A stretch of DNA of 64,000 nucleotides, from positions 1,263,501-1,327,500 of the forward strand of contig NZ_VIWT01000001.1 in NCBI RefSeq assembly GCF_007829815.1. Direction: 5' to 3'. This document shows, in pieces, positions 23,288 to 32,392 of this stretch (positions within the stretch are counted from its first letter, which is position 1; every line of letters starts with the position of its first letter). Source of the DNA: Kitasatospora viridis. GTDB taxonomy: Bacteria > Actinomycetota > Actinomycetes > Streptomycetales > Streptomycetaceae. The notes beneath the pieces are model-generated. The model did no database searches. It had not been told where the DNA came from and was given only the letters and a program-made list of their open reading frames with translations. The position numbers were made by a program, and so were the translations under genes.

Positions 23288-24303
23288 TCCTCGTCCTCTG
23301 GCTGCCGTTCCTGGTGCCGTTCCTGGCCGCCCCCGCCGCCCGCCGCCTGGCCGAGGCGCTCGCCCCCCGCCCCGCCGCCTGGGTGCTCGGCTGCACCGGC
23401 GCGCTGCTGGCCGGCGCCAGCGCCGCCTCGCTCGGCCTGCTGGTGGCCACCGGCCTGCTGCGGATCCCCGCCGTCGCCGCGCTCGGCCACCTCTCCGTGC
23501 CCTGGCTGGCCGACGCCTCGCCGACCGCGGAGGTGCTCGCCGCACTCGCCGGCGCCGCCCTGGTGGTGACCGGCGTGCTGACCCTGCGCACCGCCCACCA
23601 CCAGTACCGCGACCTGCGCCGGGCCCGCACCGCGCTCGGCCTGCCGGCCGCCCGCCGGCCCCGGCTGCGCGACCTGGCCCGCCCGCAGCACTGGCTCGCC
23701 CCGACCGGCCACCCGCTGGAGGTGCTGGACGACGACCACGCCGACGCCTTCGCGCTGCCCGGGCGCCCCGGCCGGATCGTCGTCACCGCCGGCATGCTGC
23801 GCGCCCTGCCGGCCCCCGAGCGGGCCGCCCTGCTGGCCCACGAGCGCGCTCACCTGACCTCCCGTCACCACCTCTTCCTGGCCGCCGCCGAGTACGCCGC
23901 GGTGCTGCACCCGGCGCTGCGCCAGCTGCGCGCCCCGCTCGGCTACCACCTGGAGCGCTGGGCCGACGAGGACGCCGCCCACTCGGTCGGCGACCGCGCG
24001 GTGACCGCCCGCGCGGTCGGGCGGGCCGCCCTGGCCGCCGCCCGCACCCCGAGCCGCCGCCCGCTGCTGGCCCCCGCCGCCGCGACCGGCCCGGTCCCCC
24101 GCCGGGTGGCCGCGCTGCTCTCGCCCCGGCAGACCACCCTGCTCGCGCCCGCCAAGGGCCCCAGCGCGCGCCGGCGCGCGGTCACCGCGCTCGCGCTGGC
24201 CGCCTGCCTGGCCGTCAGCACCGCCGCCACCGCGGTGGCCACCAAGGACCTGCACCGCACCGTCGAGCGGGCCCAGCTCGCCGAGGACGGCGCCCGCCGC
24301 TGA
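23284..24303 (+). CDS. M56-type (BlaR1-like) membrane metalloprotease
   Basis: A 339-residue membrane protein with N-terminal hydrophobic segments (VLWLPFLVPFLAAP, AWVLGCTGALLAGASAASL and two more) and a zinc-protease HERAH motif in LLAHERAHLTSRHH, with a possible third ligand Glu in RWADEDAA. A last membrane helix is near the C-terminus. It is a short BlaR1 relative without a penicillin-binding sensor domain, common in actinomycetes, and presumably cleaves the coupled BlaI-type repressor on an unknown envelope signal. GTG overlaps the blaI stop (GTGA). Confidence 0.88.
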   Translation: MILVLWLPFLVPFLAAPAARRLAEALAPRPAAWVLGCTGALLAGASAASLGLLVATGLLRIPAVAALGHLSVPWLADASPTAEVLAALAGAALVVTGVLTLRTAHHQYRDLRRARTALGLPAARRPRLRDLARPQHWLAPTGHPLEVLDDDHADAFALPGRPGRIVVTAGMLRALPAPERAALLAHERAHLTSRHHLFLAAAEYAAVLHPALRQLRAPLGYHLERWADEDAAHSVGDRAVTARAVGRAALAAARTPSRRPLLAPAAATGPVPRRVAALLSPRQTTLLAPAKGPSARRRAVTALALAACLAVSTAATAVATKDLHRTVERAQLAEDGARR

Positions 24304-24331
24304 CCCGGCCGACCAGGGGGGTACCCACCCG

Positions 24332-25264
24332 ATGACCATCACCGTGCTCGGCGAGTGCGTGGCCGACGCCTTCACCACCGACGGCCGCCCCGGCGAGCTG
24401 GCGCTCACCGTGCACCCCGGCGGCGGCCCGGCCAACACCGCGACCGCGCTCGGCCGGCTCGGCACCCCGACCCGGTTCCTCGGCCGGCTCTCCGGCGACC
24501 CGTTCGGCGCGCTCTTCCGCGCCCGGCTGACCGGCTCCGGGGTGGACCTGGCGGACTGCGTGGCCGCCGCCGAGCCGAGCACCCTGGCGATCGCCGCGCT
24601 GGACGCCGACGGGCAGGCGGGCTACACCTTCCACGCCGAGGGCACCGCCGACTTCCAGTGGCAGCCGGCCGAGCTCGCCGCCGTCGACCTCACGGCCTGC
24701 ACGGCGGTTCACACCGGCTCGCTGGCCCTGGTGCGCGCCCCCGGAGCGGTGGCCGTCGAGGAGTTCCTGGCCCGCGCCGGAGCGCACGCCACCGTATCGA
24801 TCGACCCCAACCTCAGGCCGCTGCTGGTCGCCCCCGAGCGGTACCGGGAGCGCATCGCGCACTGGTGCGCCCTGGCCGACCTGCTACGCCTCTCCGCCGA
24901 CGACCTGGCGCTGCTGCACCCCGGGCTGACCCCCGATCAGGCGATCGACCACTGGCACGCGCTGGGCGTCCCGCTGGTCGTGCTCACCCTCGGCGAGCGC
25001 GGCGCGCTGGTCTCGCTGCGCGGCGAGCGGGCCACCGTCGAGGCCGTTCGTACCCGGGTGGTCGACACGGTCGGGGCGGGCGACGCGTTCACCGCCGGCC
25101 TGCTGCACCGGCTCGGGCTGGCCGGCCTGCTGGGCGGCCGGCTGACCGGCGCCGACCTGCCGCAGGTGACCGCGGCGGCCGCGTACGCCGCCCGGGTCGC
25201 CGCGCTGACCTGCGCCGTCGCCGGGGCCGACCCGCCCTGGGCCGGGCAGCTGGACGAAGGCTGA
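24332..25264 (+). CDS. PfkB-family sugar kinase (fructokinase-like)
   Basis: A 310-residue ribokinase-fold kinase with the sugar-binding GGGPANTA motif at residues ~30-37, the second PfkB signature DTVGAGDAF near 248-256 providing the catalytic Asp, and the ATP-site LTLGERGAL region. The sugar is not predictable; similar actinomycete genes are annotated fructokinase. The gene follows the M56 protease by 28 bases and may be read through. Its TGA lies in a one-mismatch copy of the CTGAC-N5-GTCAG element (25261-25275). Confidence 0.85.
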   Translation: MTITVLGECVADAFTTDGRPGELALTVHPGGGPANTATALGRLGTPTRFLGRLSGDPFGALFRARLTGSGVDLADCVAAAEPSTLAIAALDADGQAGYTFHAEGTADFQWQPAELAAVDLTACTAVHTGSLALVRAPGAVAVEEFLARAGAHATVSIDPNLRPLLVAPERYRERIAHWCALADLLRLSADDLALLHPGLTPDQAIDHWHALGVPLVVLTLGERGALVSLRGERATVEAVRTRVVDTVGAGDAFTAGLLHRLGLAGLLGGRLTGADLPQVTAAAAYAARVAALTCAVAGADPPWAGQLDEG

Positions 25265-25422
25265 CCCACCGTCGGCCGCAACCGGCGCCGGGTCAAGAAC
25301 CCGCAACCGTGCGCCGACCGCTCGACCTGGGCCCCACCCGCACCCTTACGCTGTGGGCAACAGGGCCAGCCCGACCCTGCCCGGCCGGCGGAACCGGGAA
25401 TGCGGCAAGGGGAGCAGTCACC

Positions 25423-26841
25423 ATGCGGAACATCGCGCACCTCGGCCGGGGCGAGCCGGCTCCGGCCCGCTCAGCACCGGAACCCGAGCCGGACACCGGG
25501 CGCACCCACGAGCAGATGGCCTCCGGCGAGGTGCCCACCCGGGCGCCCCGCCCCGAGATCGGCGACTCCTGGGAGCGGCTGCGCCGGCTCGGCCTGGACC
25601 CGGAGCGCGGCCGCGAGCCCGAACACCTCGGCCCGGCCGAGGTGGAGCACCGGCGCCGGAGCAGCGGCCTGGACGCCGTGATGCCCGCGCTGCGCTCCGC
25701 CCTGCTCGACCCGGTCTCCGACCTGCCGCTGATCCTCGCGGTGGCCGACTCCTCCGGCACCCTGCTGTGGCACGAGGGCCCGCGCCAGCTGCGGCGCAGC
25801 GGCGACCTGATCGGCTTCATGACCGGCGGCCACTGGGGCGAGGACGCCGTGGGCACCAACGGCATCGGCACGGTGGCCCGCACCGGCCGCCCGATGCGGG
25901 TGCACTCCACCGAGCACTACATGCTCAACCAGCACGCCTGGACCTGCGTGGGCGCGCCGGTCCGCGACCCGCGGACCGGCCGGGTGGCCGGCGTGGTGGA
26001 CCTCAGCGGCCCGGCCCGCGGCGTCCACCCGCAGCTGCTGGCGCTCGCCGTGACCGCCGCCAAGCTGGCCGAGACCGAGCTGCGGGCCGCCCAGCTGGAG
26101 TCGCTGCACCGGCTGCGCACGGTCGCCGAGCCGGTGCTGGCCCAGGCCACCGGCCCGGCCCTGGTGGTGGACCGGGACGGCTGGACGGCCGCCGCCGCCG
26201 GGCTGCTCACGCCGGTCAACCGGCTGCGGCTGCCGGCCGACGGCTGGGGCGCCGCCCCGGTGCACTGGCTGCCGTCACTGGGTCACTGCGCGGTCGAGCC
26301 GCTCGCCGACGGCTGGCTGGTCCGGCCGCTCACCGACTGCCGCCAGGCCGTCTCCGAACAGGCCGCCGGCGCCCGGCTGGTGCTCGACCTGAGCAGCGCC
26401 GACCACCCGGTGGTCTCGGTGCGCGGCGGCGCCGGCAACTGGTCGCACCCGCTCAGCCCGCGGCACGCCGAACTGCTGCTGCTGCTCGCCACCCACCAGC
26501 CCGGGCGGACCGCCGCGCAGCTCGCCGACGGGCTGTTCGGCGACCCGTCCAGGACGGTCACCGTGCGGGCCGAGCTCTCCCGGCTGCGCCGCTACCTGGG
26601 CGGGCTGCTGGAGCACCGGCCGTACCGGTTCGCCGAGTCGGTGCAGGTCGAGGTGGTCCGGCCGCAGGACGCCTACCAGTTGCTGCCGGCCTCCTCGGCG
26701 CCCGGGATCCGGCGGCTGCGGGCGCTGCTGGACTCCGGCTCGGTGATGCTGCCGGGCTGCCGGACCACCGATCGGCCGCAGCCGCTGCCCGGCGCGATCC
26801 CCTGCCCCAGACAGGCCGACGACGCGCCGCAGCCGATCTGA
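25423..26841 (+). CDS. GAF-domain transcriptional regulator (AcoR/DhaR-type sensor, winged-helix end)
   Basis: A 472-residue regulator. Residues ~40-230 match the sensor part of AcoR/DhaR-like activators, including the IGDSWERLRRLGLDP region and the GAF signature GEDAVGTNGIGT, with GAPVRDPRTGRVAGVVDLSG. Instead of a sigma-54 AAA+ domain, the C-terminus has a winged-helix-like segment (HAELLLLLATHQPGRTAAQL then VRAELSRLRRYLGG). This shortened version is usual in actinobacteria, often beside alcohol or aldehyde metabolism genes; none is adjacent here. AGGGGAG precedes the ATG. Confidence 0.82.
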   Translation: MRNIAHLGRGEPAPARSAPEPEPDTGRTHEQMASGEVPTRAPRPEIGDSWERLRRLGLDPERGREPEHLGPAEVEHRRRSSGLDAVMPALRSALLDPVSDLPLILAVADSSGTLLWHEGPRQLRRSGDLIGFMTGGHWGEDAVGTNGIGTVARTGRPMRVHSTEHYMLNQHAWTCVGAPVRDPRTGRVAGVVDLSGPARGVHPQLLALAVTAAKLAETELRAAQLESLHRLRTVAEPVLAQATGPALVVDRDGWTAAAAGLLTPVNRLRLPADGWGAAPVHWLPSLGHCAVEPLADGWLVRPLTDCRQAVSEQAAGARLVLDLSSADHPVVSVRGGAGNWSHPLSPRHAELLLLLATHQPGRTAAQLADGLFGDPSRTVTVRAELSRLRRYLGGLLEHRPYRFAESVQVEVVRPQDAYQLLPASSAPGIRRLRALLDSGSVMLPGCRTTDRPQPLPGAIPCPRQADDAPQPI

Positions 26842-26876
26842 GACCCACTCGGTACCGATCTGATGCGTCGTCAGTT

Positions 26877-26918
26877 ACCGGTCGGTCACGTAGCGATGAC
26901 CGGTTACTGCCGACCGGT
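26877..26918. terminator. Nested stem-loop between convergent genes
   Basis: Outer arms ACCGGTCGG (26877-26885) and CCGACCGGT (26910-26918) with an inner GGTCA/TGACC hairpin. It lies between the GAF regulator and the SsgA-like gene and could terminate both. A one-mismatch CTGAC-N5-GTCAG copy (26860-26874) precedes it. Confidence 0.55.
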
Positions 26919-27421
26919 CAGTCCAGGTCGCCCAGCAGCAGCGCGGTGAGCTGCGCGTCGGTCGGACCGCCGTCCGGCTCGGCGCCCTCCGGCACCTCGG
27001 CGTAGGTGCGCTCCAGCCAGTCCCGCACCCGGGGCGCGGAGGCCTCCAACAGGGCGCTCCCGTAAGGGGATTCGAGCGCCAGGTGGAGGGTGGCGCCGTG
27101 GCACGGGCAGTGCGCGGGCCACAGCCGCACGTCGCCCTGGCCGGTCAGCCCGCGCAGCCCGTCGCGGAGCAGGTCGCGGGAGAACACCCAGTCCACCTCG
27201 TCCGGGCGGCCGAGGTGGAAGGTGACCAGCACCTCGTAGGGGTGCTCCGGTTCGTACCGGAAGCGCGTGGGCACGGTGCCCACCTTGTCCCGGCCCAGCG
27301 CGATGCGCAGGGTCAGGACCTCCTCCACCGGTACGGCCGGGCGGGGCGGGGACTGCGGCCTGGCCCCCTGCCCGACCGGGTACGGGGCTTCGCTGCTGGC
27401 AGACAGTGGATCGCGCGGCAT
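26918..27421 (-). CDS. SsgA-like sporulation/cell-division protein (SALP)
   Basis: A 167-residue member of the actinomycete SsgA-like family: VPTRFRYEPEHPYEVLVTFHLG, then DEVDWVFSRDLLRDGLRGL, GDVRLWPAHCP and SPYGSALLEASAPRVRDWLERTY follow the SALP pattern. SALPs position septa and control spore-wall events through FtsZ and peptidoglycan partners; SsgA and SsgB are the best known. This protein has a non-conserved Pro-rich N-terminal extension of about 35 residues and a C-terminal acidic tail (GPTDAQLTALLLGDLD). GGAG eight bases before the ATG supports the start. The family points to a sporulating actinomycete. Confidence 0.88.
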   Translation of the reverse strand: MPRDPLSASSEAPYPVGQGARPQSPPRPAVPVEEVLTLRIALGRDKVGTVPTRFRYEPEHPYEVLVTFHLGRPDEVDWVFSRDLLRDGLRGLTGQGDVRLWPAHCPCHGATLHLALESPYGSALLEASAPRVRDWLERTYAEVPEGAEPDGGPTDAQLTALLLGDLD

Positions 27422-27835
27422 GGCTGCTACTCCGGGGGCGAGTCGGGAACGGCTCAGCCTGCATCGATGCCCGCGCGGACCGCAAAGGTTGCAGGGGGTT
27501 GCATCACCCCCGCACCGCCCCGCAATGCCCCTTGGGGCACCCCGCCCCGCCCGCGGGAACCGCGCTCGCGTTCGGTGCGATCCATACGACGGTACGTCAG
27601 TTTTCGGCGTGCGGTGGAAGTTACCGTGAATTCGCGCCACCCGGGGCAGCGCCCCTGGCGCCCGCCCCGGCCACCCACGCCGGTTACGCAGCGGCGCCGC
27701 GCTGGTACTCTCGTCAGTCTGTCGATACGGGTGGGCCCACGGGGGCGACCGGTCTCCGGTTCCTGCGGGCCGACCCGCGCCGACCTGGGCAGCGGCAGTC
27801 GGCCGGGGAGGCCGACTGGGGAGGAGAGGGATCCG
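27422..27835. other. 414-bp intergenic region between divergent genes
   Basis: It separates the SsgA-like gene from the Pro/Ala-rich membrane protein gene and should hold both promoters. A small hairpin GGGGGT-N6-ACCCCC lies near 27500. A TACTCT at about 27706 could be a -10 element for the rightward gene. I see no coding frame with convincing codon use and no further repeats. Confidence 0.5.
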
Positions 27836-29161
27836 GTGACGCACCGGGAGAGCACCCCCGCGGCAGGGCGGGCCGATGTGCCGAACGGCCGGCACAGCCG
27901 CCCGAAGCCGTTCGTCGGCCAGCTCCGACTGCCCGCGATCAAGGTCTCCGGCGCCGCGATGGCGATGTCCACGGTGGTCGGCATCAGCATCGCCACCACC
28001 TGGCTGATCAGCGCCCAGCAGCGGGTCGGCTACGGGGTGCGGATGACCACGGTCGGCGCCACCCCCACCGACGGCAACACCCCCGGCGGCGTGCCCGGCG
28101 GCGCCGTCGCGCCACTGGCCGGCGGCGCCGGGCCGGGCGCGCCCGCGGCCGGCTCGGCCAGCAGCCCCGCACCGGTGCGCTCGGGCGGGGCGGTGGCCCG
28201 GCCCGGCACCCGCACCACGGCACCGGCCGGCCCGAAGGACGGGGCGCCCGGCGCTCCCGCCACCGCCGGGCCCGACGCCTCCGCGCCGGCCGTCGCCGTC
28301 GGGCCGGACGACCGCGCGCCGCTCGCCGCGACCGGCGCCCCCGCGGACCAGACCCCGGGCGCCTCCCCGAGCGCCGCACCCACCGGCGCCCCGGCCGCCC
28401 AGCCGGCCGGCGACCACCCGCACCCGGGCTACACGGCCGGGGTGCTCCCGGGCACGCCCGCGCCGGTGGGCGCCCAGCCGACGCCGAGCGACCCGGCGGC
28501 CGCGGCCGACCCGGCGGTGGACGCCGGCAGCAGCACCCCGCCCGCCCCGGGCGGCACCGTCTGCTCCGGCACCGGACCGAGCAGCGCGCCCGCGCCCGGC
28601 AGCGGCACCAGCGACCAGCCCGCCCCCGCCCCGGTGCCGCCGGCCCGCTCCCCCGAGCCGCCCACCCCCGTCACCCCGCTGATCCCCGCCCCGCGCCCGG
28701 CCCCCGAGGCCACCGGCACCGCCGCCGACCCGACCGCCCCGACCGCCCCGACCGCCCCGGACGCCTCCGCCGTGCTGACCGGCCGGGGCGCCCGCGCCGT
28801 CGGCAGCGGCCTGGGCGTGCGCCACACCGTGACGCTCACCGTCACCGAACCGCTCGCCGTGGTGGAGGCCGAGCTGCGCCTGGCCCGGGCCGACGCCGGG
28901 GCCGGCGCGATGTGCTGGAGCTCGCTGCCCGGCGCCCGGGTGACGGTGCTTCAGGACGGCGCCGAACTGGTCTACCGGTTCACCCCGGCGCCGGGCGAGG
29001 ACGTGCTGCCGGGCGACTACGCCTTCACCGTGCAGACCGCGCGCAGCGCCGCCCCCGGCATCCGGGGCGCGGGCAGCCACTGGACCGCCTCCGGCTTCGC
29101 CCTCACCCGCCCCGAAGCCGTGGCCGCGCATGGCGACTTCGCCTCGGCCCGACCGCGCTGA
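27836..29161 (+). CDS. Membrane-anchored Pro/Ala-rich extracytoplasmic protein
   Basis: A 441-residue protein: a ~35-residue basic cytoplasmic tail, one membrane helix (around AMAMSTVVGISIATTWLIS), a long low-complexity Pro/Ala/Gly/Thr linker from about 65 to 330, then a folded C-terminal domain of about 110 residues (VRHTVTLTVTEPLAVVEAEL ... YAFTVQTAR) with one Cys, ending ALTRPEAVAAHGDF. It looks like a wall-spanning stalk that presents a small beta-rich domain; function unknown. The GTG at 27836 follows GAGGAGAGGG. Its stop sits in a CTGAC-N5-GTCAG element directly abutting the MITE-like repeat. Confidence 0.65.
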   Translation: MTHRESTPAAGRADVPNGRHSRPKPFVGQLRLPAIKVSGAAMAMSTVVGISIATTWLISAQQRVGYGVRMTTVGATPTDGNTPGGVPGGAVAPLAGGAGPGAPAAGSASSPAPVRSGGAVARPGTRTTAPAGPKDGAPGAPATAGPDASAPAVAVGPDDRAPLAATGAPADQTPGASPSAAPTGAPAAQPAGDHPHPGYTAGVLPGTPAPVGAQPTPSDPAAAADPAVDAGSSTPPAPGGTVCSGTGPSSAPAPGSGTSDQPAPAPVPPARSPEPPTPVTPLIPAPRPAPEATGTAADPTAPTAPTAPDASAVLTGRGARAVGSGLGVRHTVTLTVTEPLAVVEAELRLARADAGAGAMCWSSLPGARVTVLQDGAELVYRFTPAPGEDVLPGDYAFTVQTARSAAPGIRGAGSHWTASGFALTRPEAVAAHGDFASARPR

Positions 29162-29172
29162 CCCCCCGTCAG
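29158..29172. repeat. CTGAC-N5-GTCAG element, copy 3
   Basis: Exact element (spacer CCCCC). The TGA at 29159-29161 is the stop of the Pro/Ala-rich protein gene. Its last two bases are the first two of the adjoining MITE-like element. Confidence 0.85.
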
Positions 29173-29418
29173 GGCGTGTCTTTCGGATCACGCCGGGCGG
29201 TCGCCGCCGGGGCACGCACGCCCCCAGCCTTCGGCCGGGAGGGACCCCCACGACGGCTTCTCGTCAGTCGCCGATGCTCCGCATGGACTCTCCCCCAGCC
29301 TTCGGCTGGGAGGGGCCCCCATCCTCGGCGCCGCCGATGCACGCACCCGTGGGGGCACCTCCCGGCCGAAGGCTGGGGGAGACGCCCGCTATCCGACGTG
29401 ATCCGAAAGACACGCCCT
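29171..29418. mobile_element. MITE-like element with 22-bp terminal inverted repeats
   Basis: Bases 29171-29192 and 29397-29418 are perfect 22-bp inverted repeats (ends AGGGCGTGTCTTTCGGATCA). The 248-bp interior has no coding capacity but contains three copies of a ~30-bp module with core CCCAGCCTTCGGC: two direct (29221-29250, 29292-29321) and one inverted (29350-29379). Ends and size fit a non-autonomous transposon derivative; similar termini are, from memory, frequent in Streptomyces. No obvious target duplication is visible. Confidence 0.7.
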
Positions 29419-29508
29419 AGAGGTCCCCCGGTTAGGCTGGGCGCAGACCAGCGCGCCAGGGGCGCACGCGCCTGCTCGCTCGCGCCCCGCACAGCCGAGG
29501 AGGACCAC

Positions 29509-30681
29509 GTGACCGAGGCGCTGACCCCGGGTGCCAACGCCCCGCTGACCGCCGCCCGGGTGACCGTCGAGGTGACGGCCCCTCAACGGCTCGACGTGTC
29601 CGGCCTGTTGCTGAGCGCCACCGGCAAGGTGCGCTCCGACGCCGACCTGGTCTTCTACAACGCCCCGCGCGGCCCCGGGGTGAGCCACCGTCCGGCCACC
29701 GGCGCGATCCCGGACGCGATCACGGTGGACACCTGGGCGGTGCCCGCCGACGTGGCCAAGGTGCTGGTGGTGGCCAGCCTGGACGACCCGGCGGCCAGCT
29801 TCGCCGGCGTCGAGCCGACCGCCACCGTGCGCGACGCGGACACCGGCCGGGTGCTCACCACCTTCACCCCGCCCCGGCTCGGCCGGGAGAAGGCGCTGGT
29901 GGTGGTCGAGGTGTACCGGCGCGGCGCGGAGTGGAAGATCCGCGCGGTCGGCCAGGGCTACGCGGAGGGGCTGGCCGGGATCGCCGCCGACTTCGGCGTC
30001 TCGGTCGACGAGCCGCCGGCCGCACCGCCCATGCCGGCCTACGCCCCCGCCGCACCGGCCGCACCCGCCCCGCCCGCGGCGCCGCCGATGCCCACCGAAC
30101 CGCCCCGGGTGAACCTGGACAAGGGCCGGGTCAGCCTGGTCAAGGGCGGCTCCGTCTCCCTGGTGAAGACCGGCCGGCCGCCGCTCACCTCGGTCCGGAT
30201 GGCGCTCGGCTGGGAACCCGCCAAGCGCGGCCGCAACATCGACCTGGACGCCTCCTGCATCGCCTTCGACGCCAACCGGGAGCGGCTGGAGACCGTCTGG
30301 TTCATGAAGCTGAACGTCTTCAACGGCGCGATCCAGCACACCGGCGACAACCTCACCGGCCAGGGCGCGGGCGACGACGAGGCGATCGACGTGCACCTCG
30401 ACGGCCTGCCCGCCGAGGTCTGCGGACTGGTCTTCGTGGTCAACTCCTTCAGCGGCCAGCGCTTCACCGAGGTCAAGGACGCCTACTGCCGCCTGCTCGA
30501 CGCCACCAGCGGCGAGGAGCTGGTCCGCTTCGACCTCACCAACGCCGAACCCCACACCGGCGTGGTGATGTGCAAACTGATCCGGCACTTCAACGGCGAG
30601 TGGGTGATGACGGCGATCGGCGAGTTCGTCGACGCCAAGACCGCCCGGGGGATGGTGAAACCGTCGGCGGCACTGCTCTGA
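29509..30681 (+). CDS. TerD-family protein with two TerD-like domains
   Basis: A 390-residue protein: an N-terminal TerD-like domain (residues ~1-165), a Pro/Ala-rich linker with many PP and AP pairs (~168-195), and a canonical C-terminal TerD domain (LVKTGRPPLTSVRMALGWEP, NIDLDASCIAFD, NVFNGAIQHTGDNLTGQGAGDDE). The NLTG.G.GDDE segment carries the acidic Ca2+ ligands. TerD proteins act in tellurite and envelope stress and in differentiation of streptomycetes. The GTG at 29509 follows GAGGAGG by five bases. A MITE-like element lies just upstream and could influence its promoter. Confidence 0.85.
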   Translation: MTEALTPGANAPLTAARVTVEVTAPQRLDVSGLLLSATGKVRSDADLVFYNAPRGPGVSHRPATGAIPDAITVDTWAVPADVAKVLVVASLDDPAASFAGVEPTATVRDADTGRVLTTFTPPRLGREKALVVVEVYRRGAEWKIRAVGQGYAEGLAGIAADFGVSVDEPPAAPPMPAYAPAAPAAPAPPAAPPMPTEPPRVNLDKGRVSLVKGGSVSLVKTGRPPLTSVRMALGWEPAKRGRNIDLDASCIAFDANRERLETVWFMKLNVFNGAIQHTGDNLTGQGAGDDEAIDVHLDGLPAEVCGLVFVVNSFSGQRFTEVKDAYCRLLDATSGEELVRFDLTNAEPHTGVVMCKLIRHFNGEWVMTAIGEFVDAKTARGMVKPSAALL

Positions 30682-30737
30682 CCGGGCGGTAGCATGGGTT
30701 GCTTGTGCCCGTCCGGCGACCCAGAGGTCAGTGAGAA

Positions 30738-32345
30738 GTGAGCCAGTCCATCAGCACCGCGCAGGTCATCGACGAGGCCGGCCGCCGGCGGACCTTCGCG
30801 GTGATCAGCCACCCCGACGCCGGTAAGTCCACGCTGACCGAGGCGCTCGCGCTGCACGCCCGGGCGATCAACTCGGCCGGCGCGGTGCACGGCAAGGGCG
30901 ACCGGCGCGGCGTCACCAGCGACTGGATGGAGCTGGAGCGGGAGCGCGGCATCTCGGTGACCTCCGCCGCGCTGCAGTTCGGCTACCGGGAGCGGGTGAT
31001 GAACCTGGTGGACACCCCCGGCCACGCCGACTTCTCCGAGGACACCTACCGGGTGCTCTCCGCGGTGGACTGCGCGATCATGCTGGTCGACGCGGCCAAG
31101 GGCCTTGAGGAGCAGACCCGCAAGCTGTTCGCGGTCTGCCGGCACCGCGGCGTCCCGGTGATCACCTTCATCAACAAGTGGGACCGCCGCGGCCGCGAGT
31201 CGCTGGCCCTGCTGGACGACATCCAGAACGTGCTCGGCATCACCCCGGTCCCGCAGGTCTGGCCGGTCGGCCCCGCCGGCAACTTCCGCGGCATCGTGCA
31301 GGCTTCCGACACCGAGCACATGGTCCGCTACACCAAGGAGCCCGGCGGCACCCGCGTCGCGCTGGAGGAGGTCCTCGACTCGGCCCAGGCCGCCGAGCAG
31401 GAGGGCGACCTCTGGCAGGAGGCGCTGGAGGAGCTGGAGCTGGCCCTCGACTCCGGCCCCGGCTACGACCAGGAGGCCTTCGAGAACGGCAAGATCACCC
31501 CGGTCTTCTTCGGCGCCGCGCTCACCAACATCGGCGTGAAGCTGCTGCTGGACGCGGTCGTCGAGCTGGCCCCCGCGCCCGGCCCGCGCCCGCTGGACGG
31601 CGGCGGCAGCCGCGAGGTCACCGAGGACTTCTCCGGCGTGGTCTTCAAGATCCAGGCCAACATGGACCCGGCGCACCGCGACCGGATCGCCTTCGTCCGG
31701 GTCTGCTCCGGCGTCTTCGAGCGCGGCATGAACGTCACCCGCGCCGCCAGCGGCCGCTCCTTCGCCACCAAGTACGCCTCCACCGTCTTCGGCGCCGAGC
31801 GCACCGTGGTGGACACCGCCTACCCCGGCGACGTGGTCGGCCTGATCAACGCCAGCGCGCTGCGGGTCGGCGACACCCTCTACACCGGCCGCAAGGCCAC
31901 CTTCCCGCCGCTGCCGGCCTTCGCCCCCGAGTACTTCGCGGTGGCCCGGCCCAAGGACATCTCCCGCTCCAAGCAGTTCCGCCGCGGCGTCTCCCAGCTC
32001 GACGAGGAGGGCGTGGTCCAGGTGCTGGTCTCCGACCGCCGCGGCGACCAGGCCCCGGTGATGGCGGCCGTCGGCCCGATGCAGTTCGACGTCGTGCTGC
32101 ACCGCATGGAGCACGAGTTCTCCTCCCCCATCACCCTGGACCGGCTCTCCTACAAGCTCGCCCGGGTCACCGACCCCGACGGCCAGGCCGAACTCGCCAA
32201 GGCCCGCCTCACCGACGCCGAGGTCCTCACCCGCCGCTCCGACGACGCCCTGCTGGCCCTGTTCGCCGACAAGTGGCACCTGAGCGCCTTCCAGCGCGCC
32301 AAGCCGGACATCCGCCTCGACCCGCTGATCGCGACGGCGGACTGA
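30738..32345 (+). CDS. prfC: Peptide chain release factor 3
   Basis: A 535-residue translational GTPase that recycles RF1/RF2 from the ribosome after termination. G1 is HPDAGKST at residues 25-32, G3 is DTPGH, and G4 is NKWD; the switch I region includes RERGISVTSAA and the C-terminal domains have the RF3-type NISRSKQF-like segment (KDISRSKQFRRGV). Length is that of typical RF3. A -10-like TAGCAT lies at about 30693. AGAGG precedes the GTG start at moderate distance. It is monocistronic in appearance, followed by a broken PIN-domain gene. Confidence 0.97.
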   Translation: MSQSISTAQVIDEAGRRRTFAVISHPDAGKSTLTEALALHARAINSAGAVHGKGDRRGVTSDWMELERERGISVTSAALQFGYRERVMNLVDTPGHADFSEDTYRVLSAVDCAIMLVDAAKGLEEQTRKLFAVCRHRGVPVITFINKWDRRGRESLALLDDIQNVLGITPVPQVWPVGPAGNFRGIVQASDTEHMVRYTKEPGGTRVALEEVLDSAQAAEQEGDLWQEALEELELALDSGPGYDQEAFENGKITPVFFGAALTNIGVKLLLDAVVELAPAPGPRPLDGGGSREVTEDFSGVVFKIQANMDPAHRDRIAFVRVCSGVFERGMNVTRAASGRSFATKYASTVFGAERTVVDTAYPGDVVGLINASALRVGDTLYTGRKATFPPLPAFAPEYFAVARPKDISRSKQFRRGVSQLDEEGVVQVLVSDRRGDQAPVMAAVGPMQFDVVLHRMEHEFSSPITLDRLSYKLARVTDPDGQAELAKARLTDAEVLTRRSDDALLALFADKWHLSAFQRAKPDIRLDPLIATAD

Positions 32346-32392
32346 TCGTCAGCTCATCAACGGGCCGGCCACCGAAAGGGACGAACTCCCCG

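Noticed and set aside
27083..27835. Upstream extension of the Pro/Ala-rich protein gene
   Set aside because: It would run through the SsgA-like gene on the opposite strand; codon use is poor and GTG 27836 has a clear ribosome site.
29221..29379. Hairpin modules as transcription terminator of the preceding gene
   Set aside because: They lie inside an element bounded by perfect TIRs; terminating activity is possible but the mobile-element reading explains all repeats.
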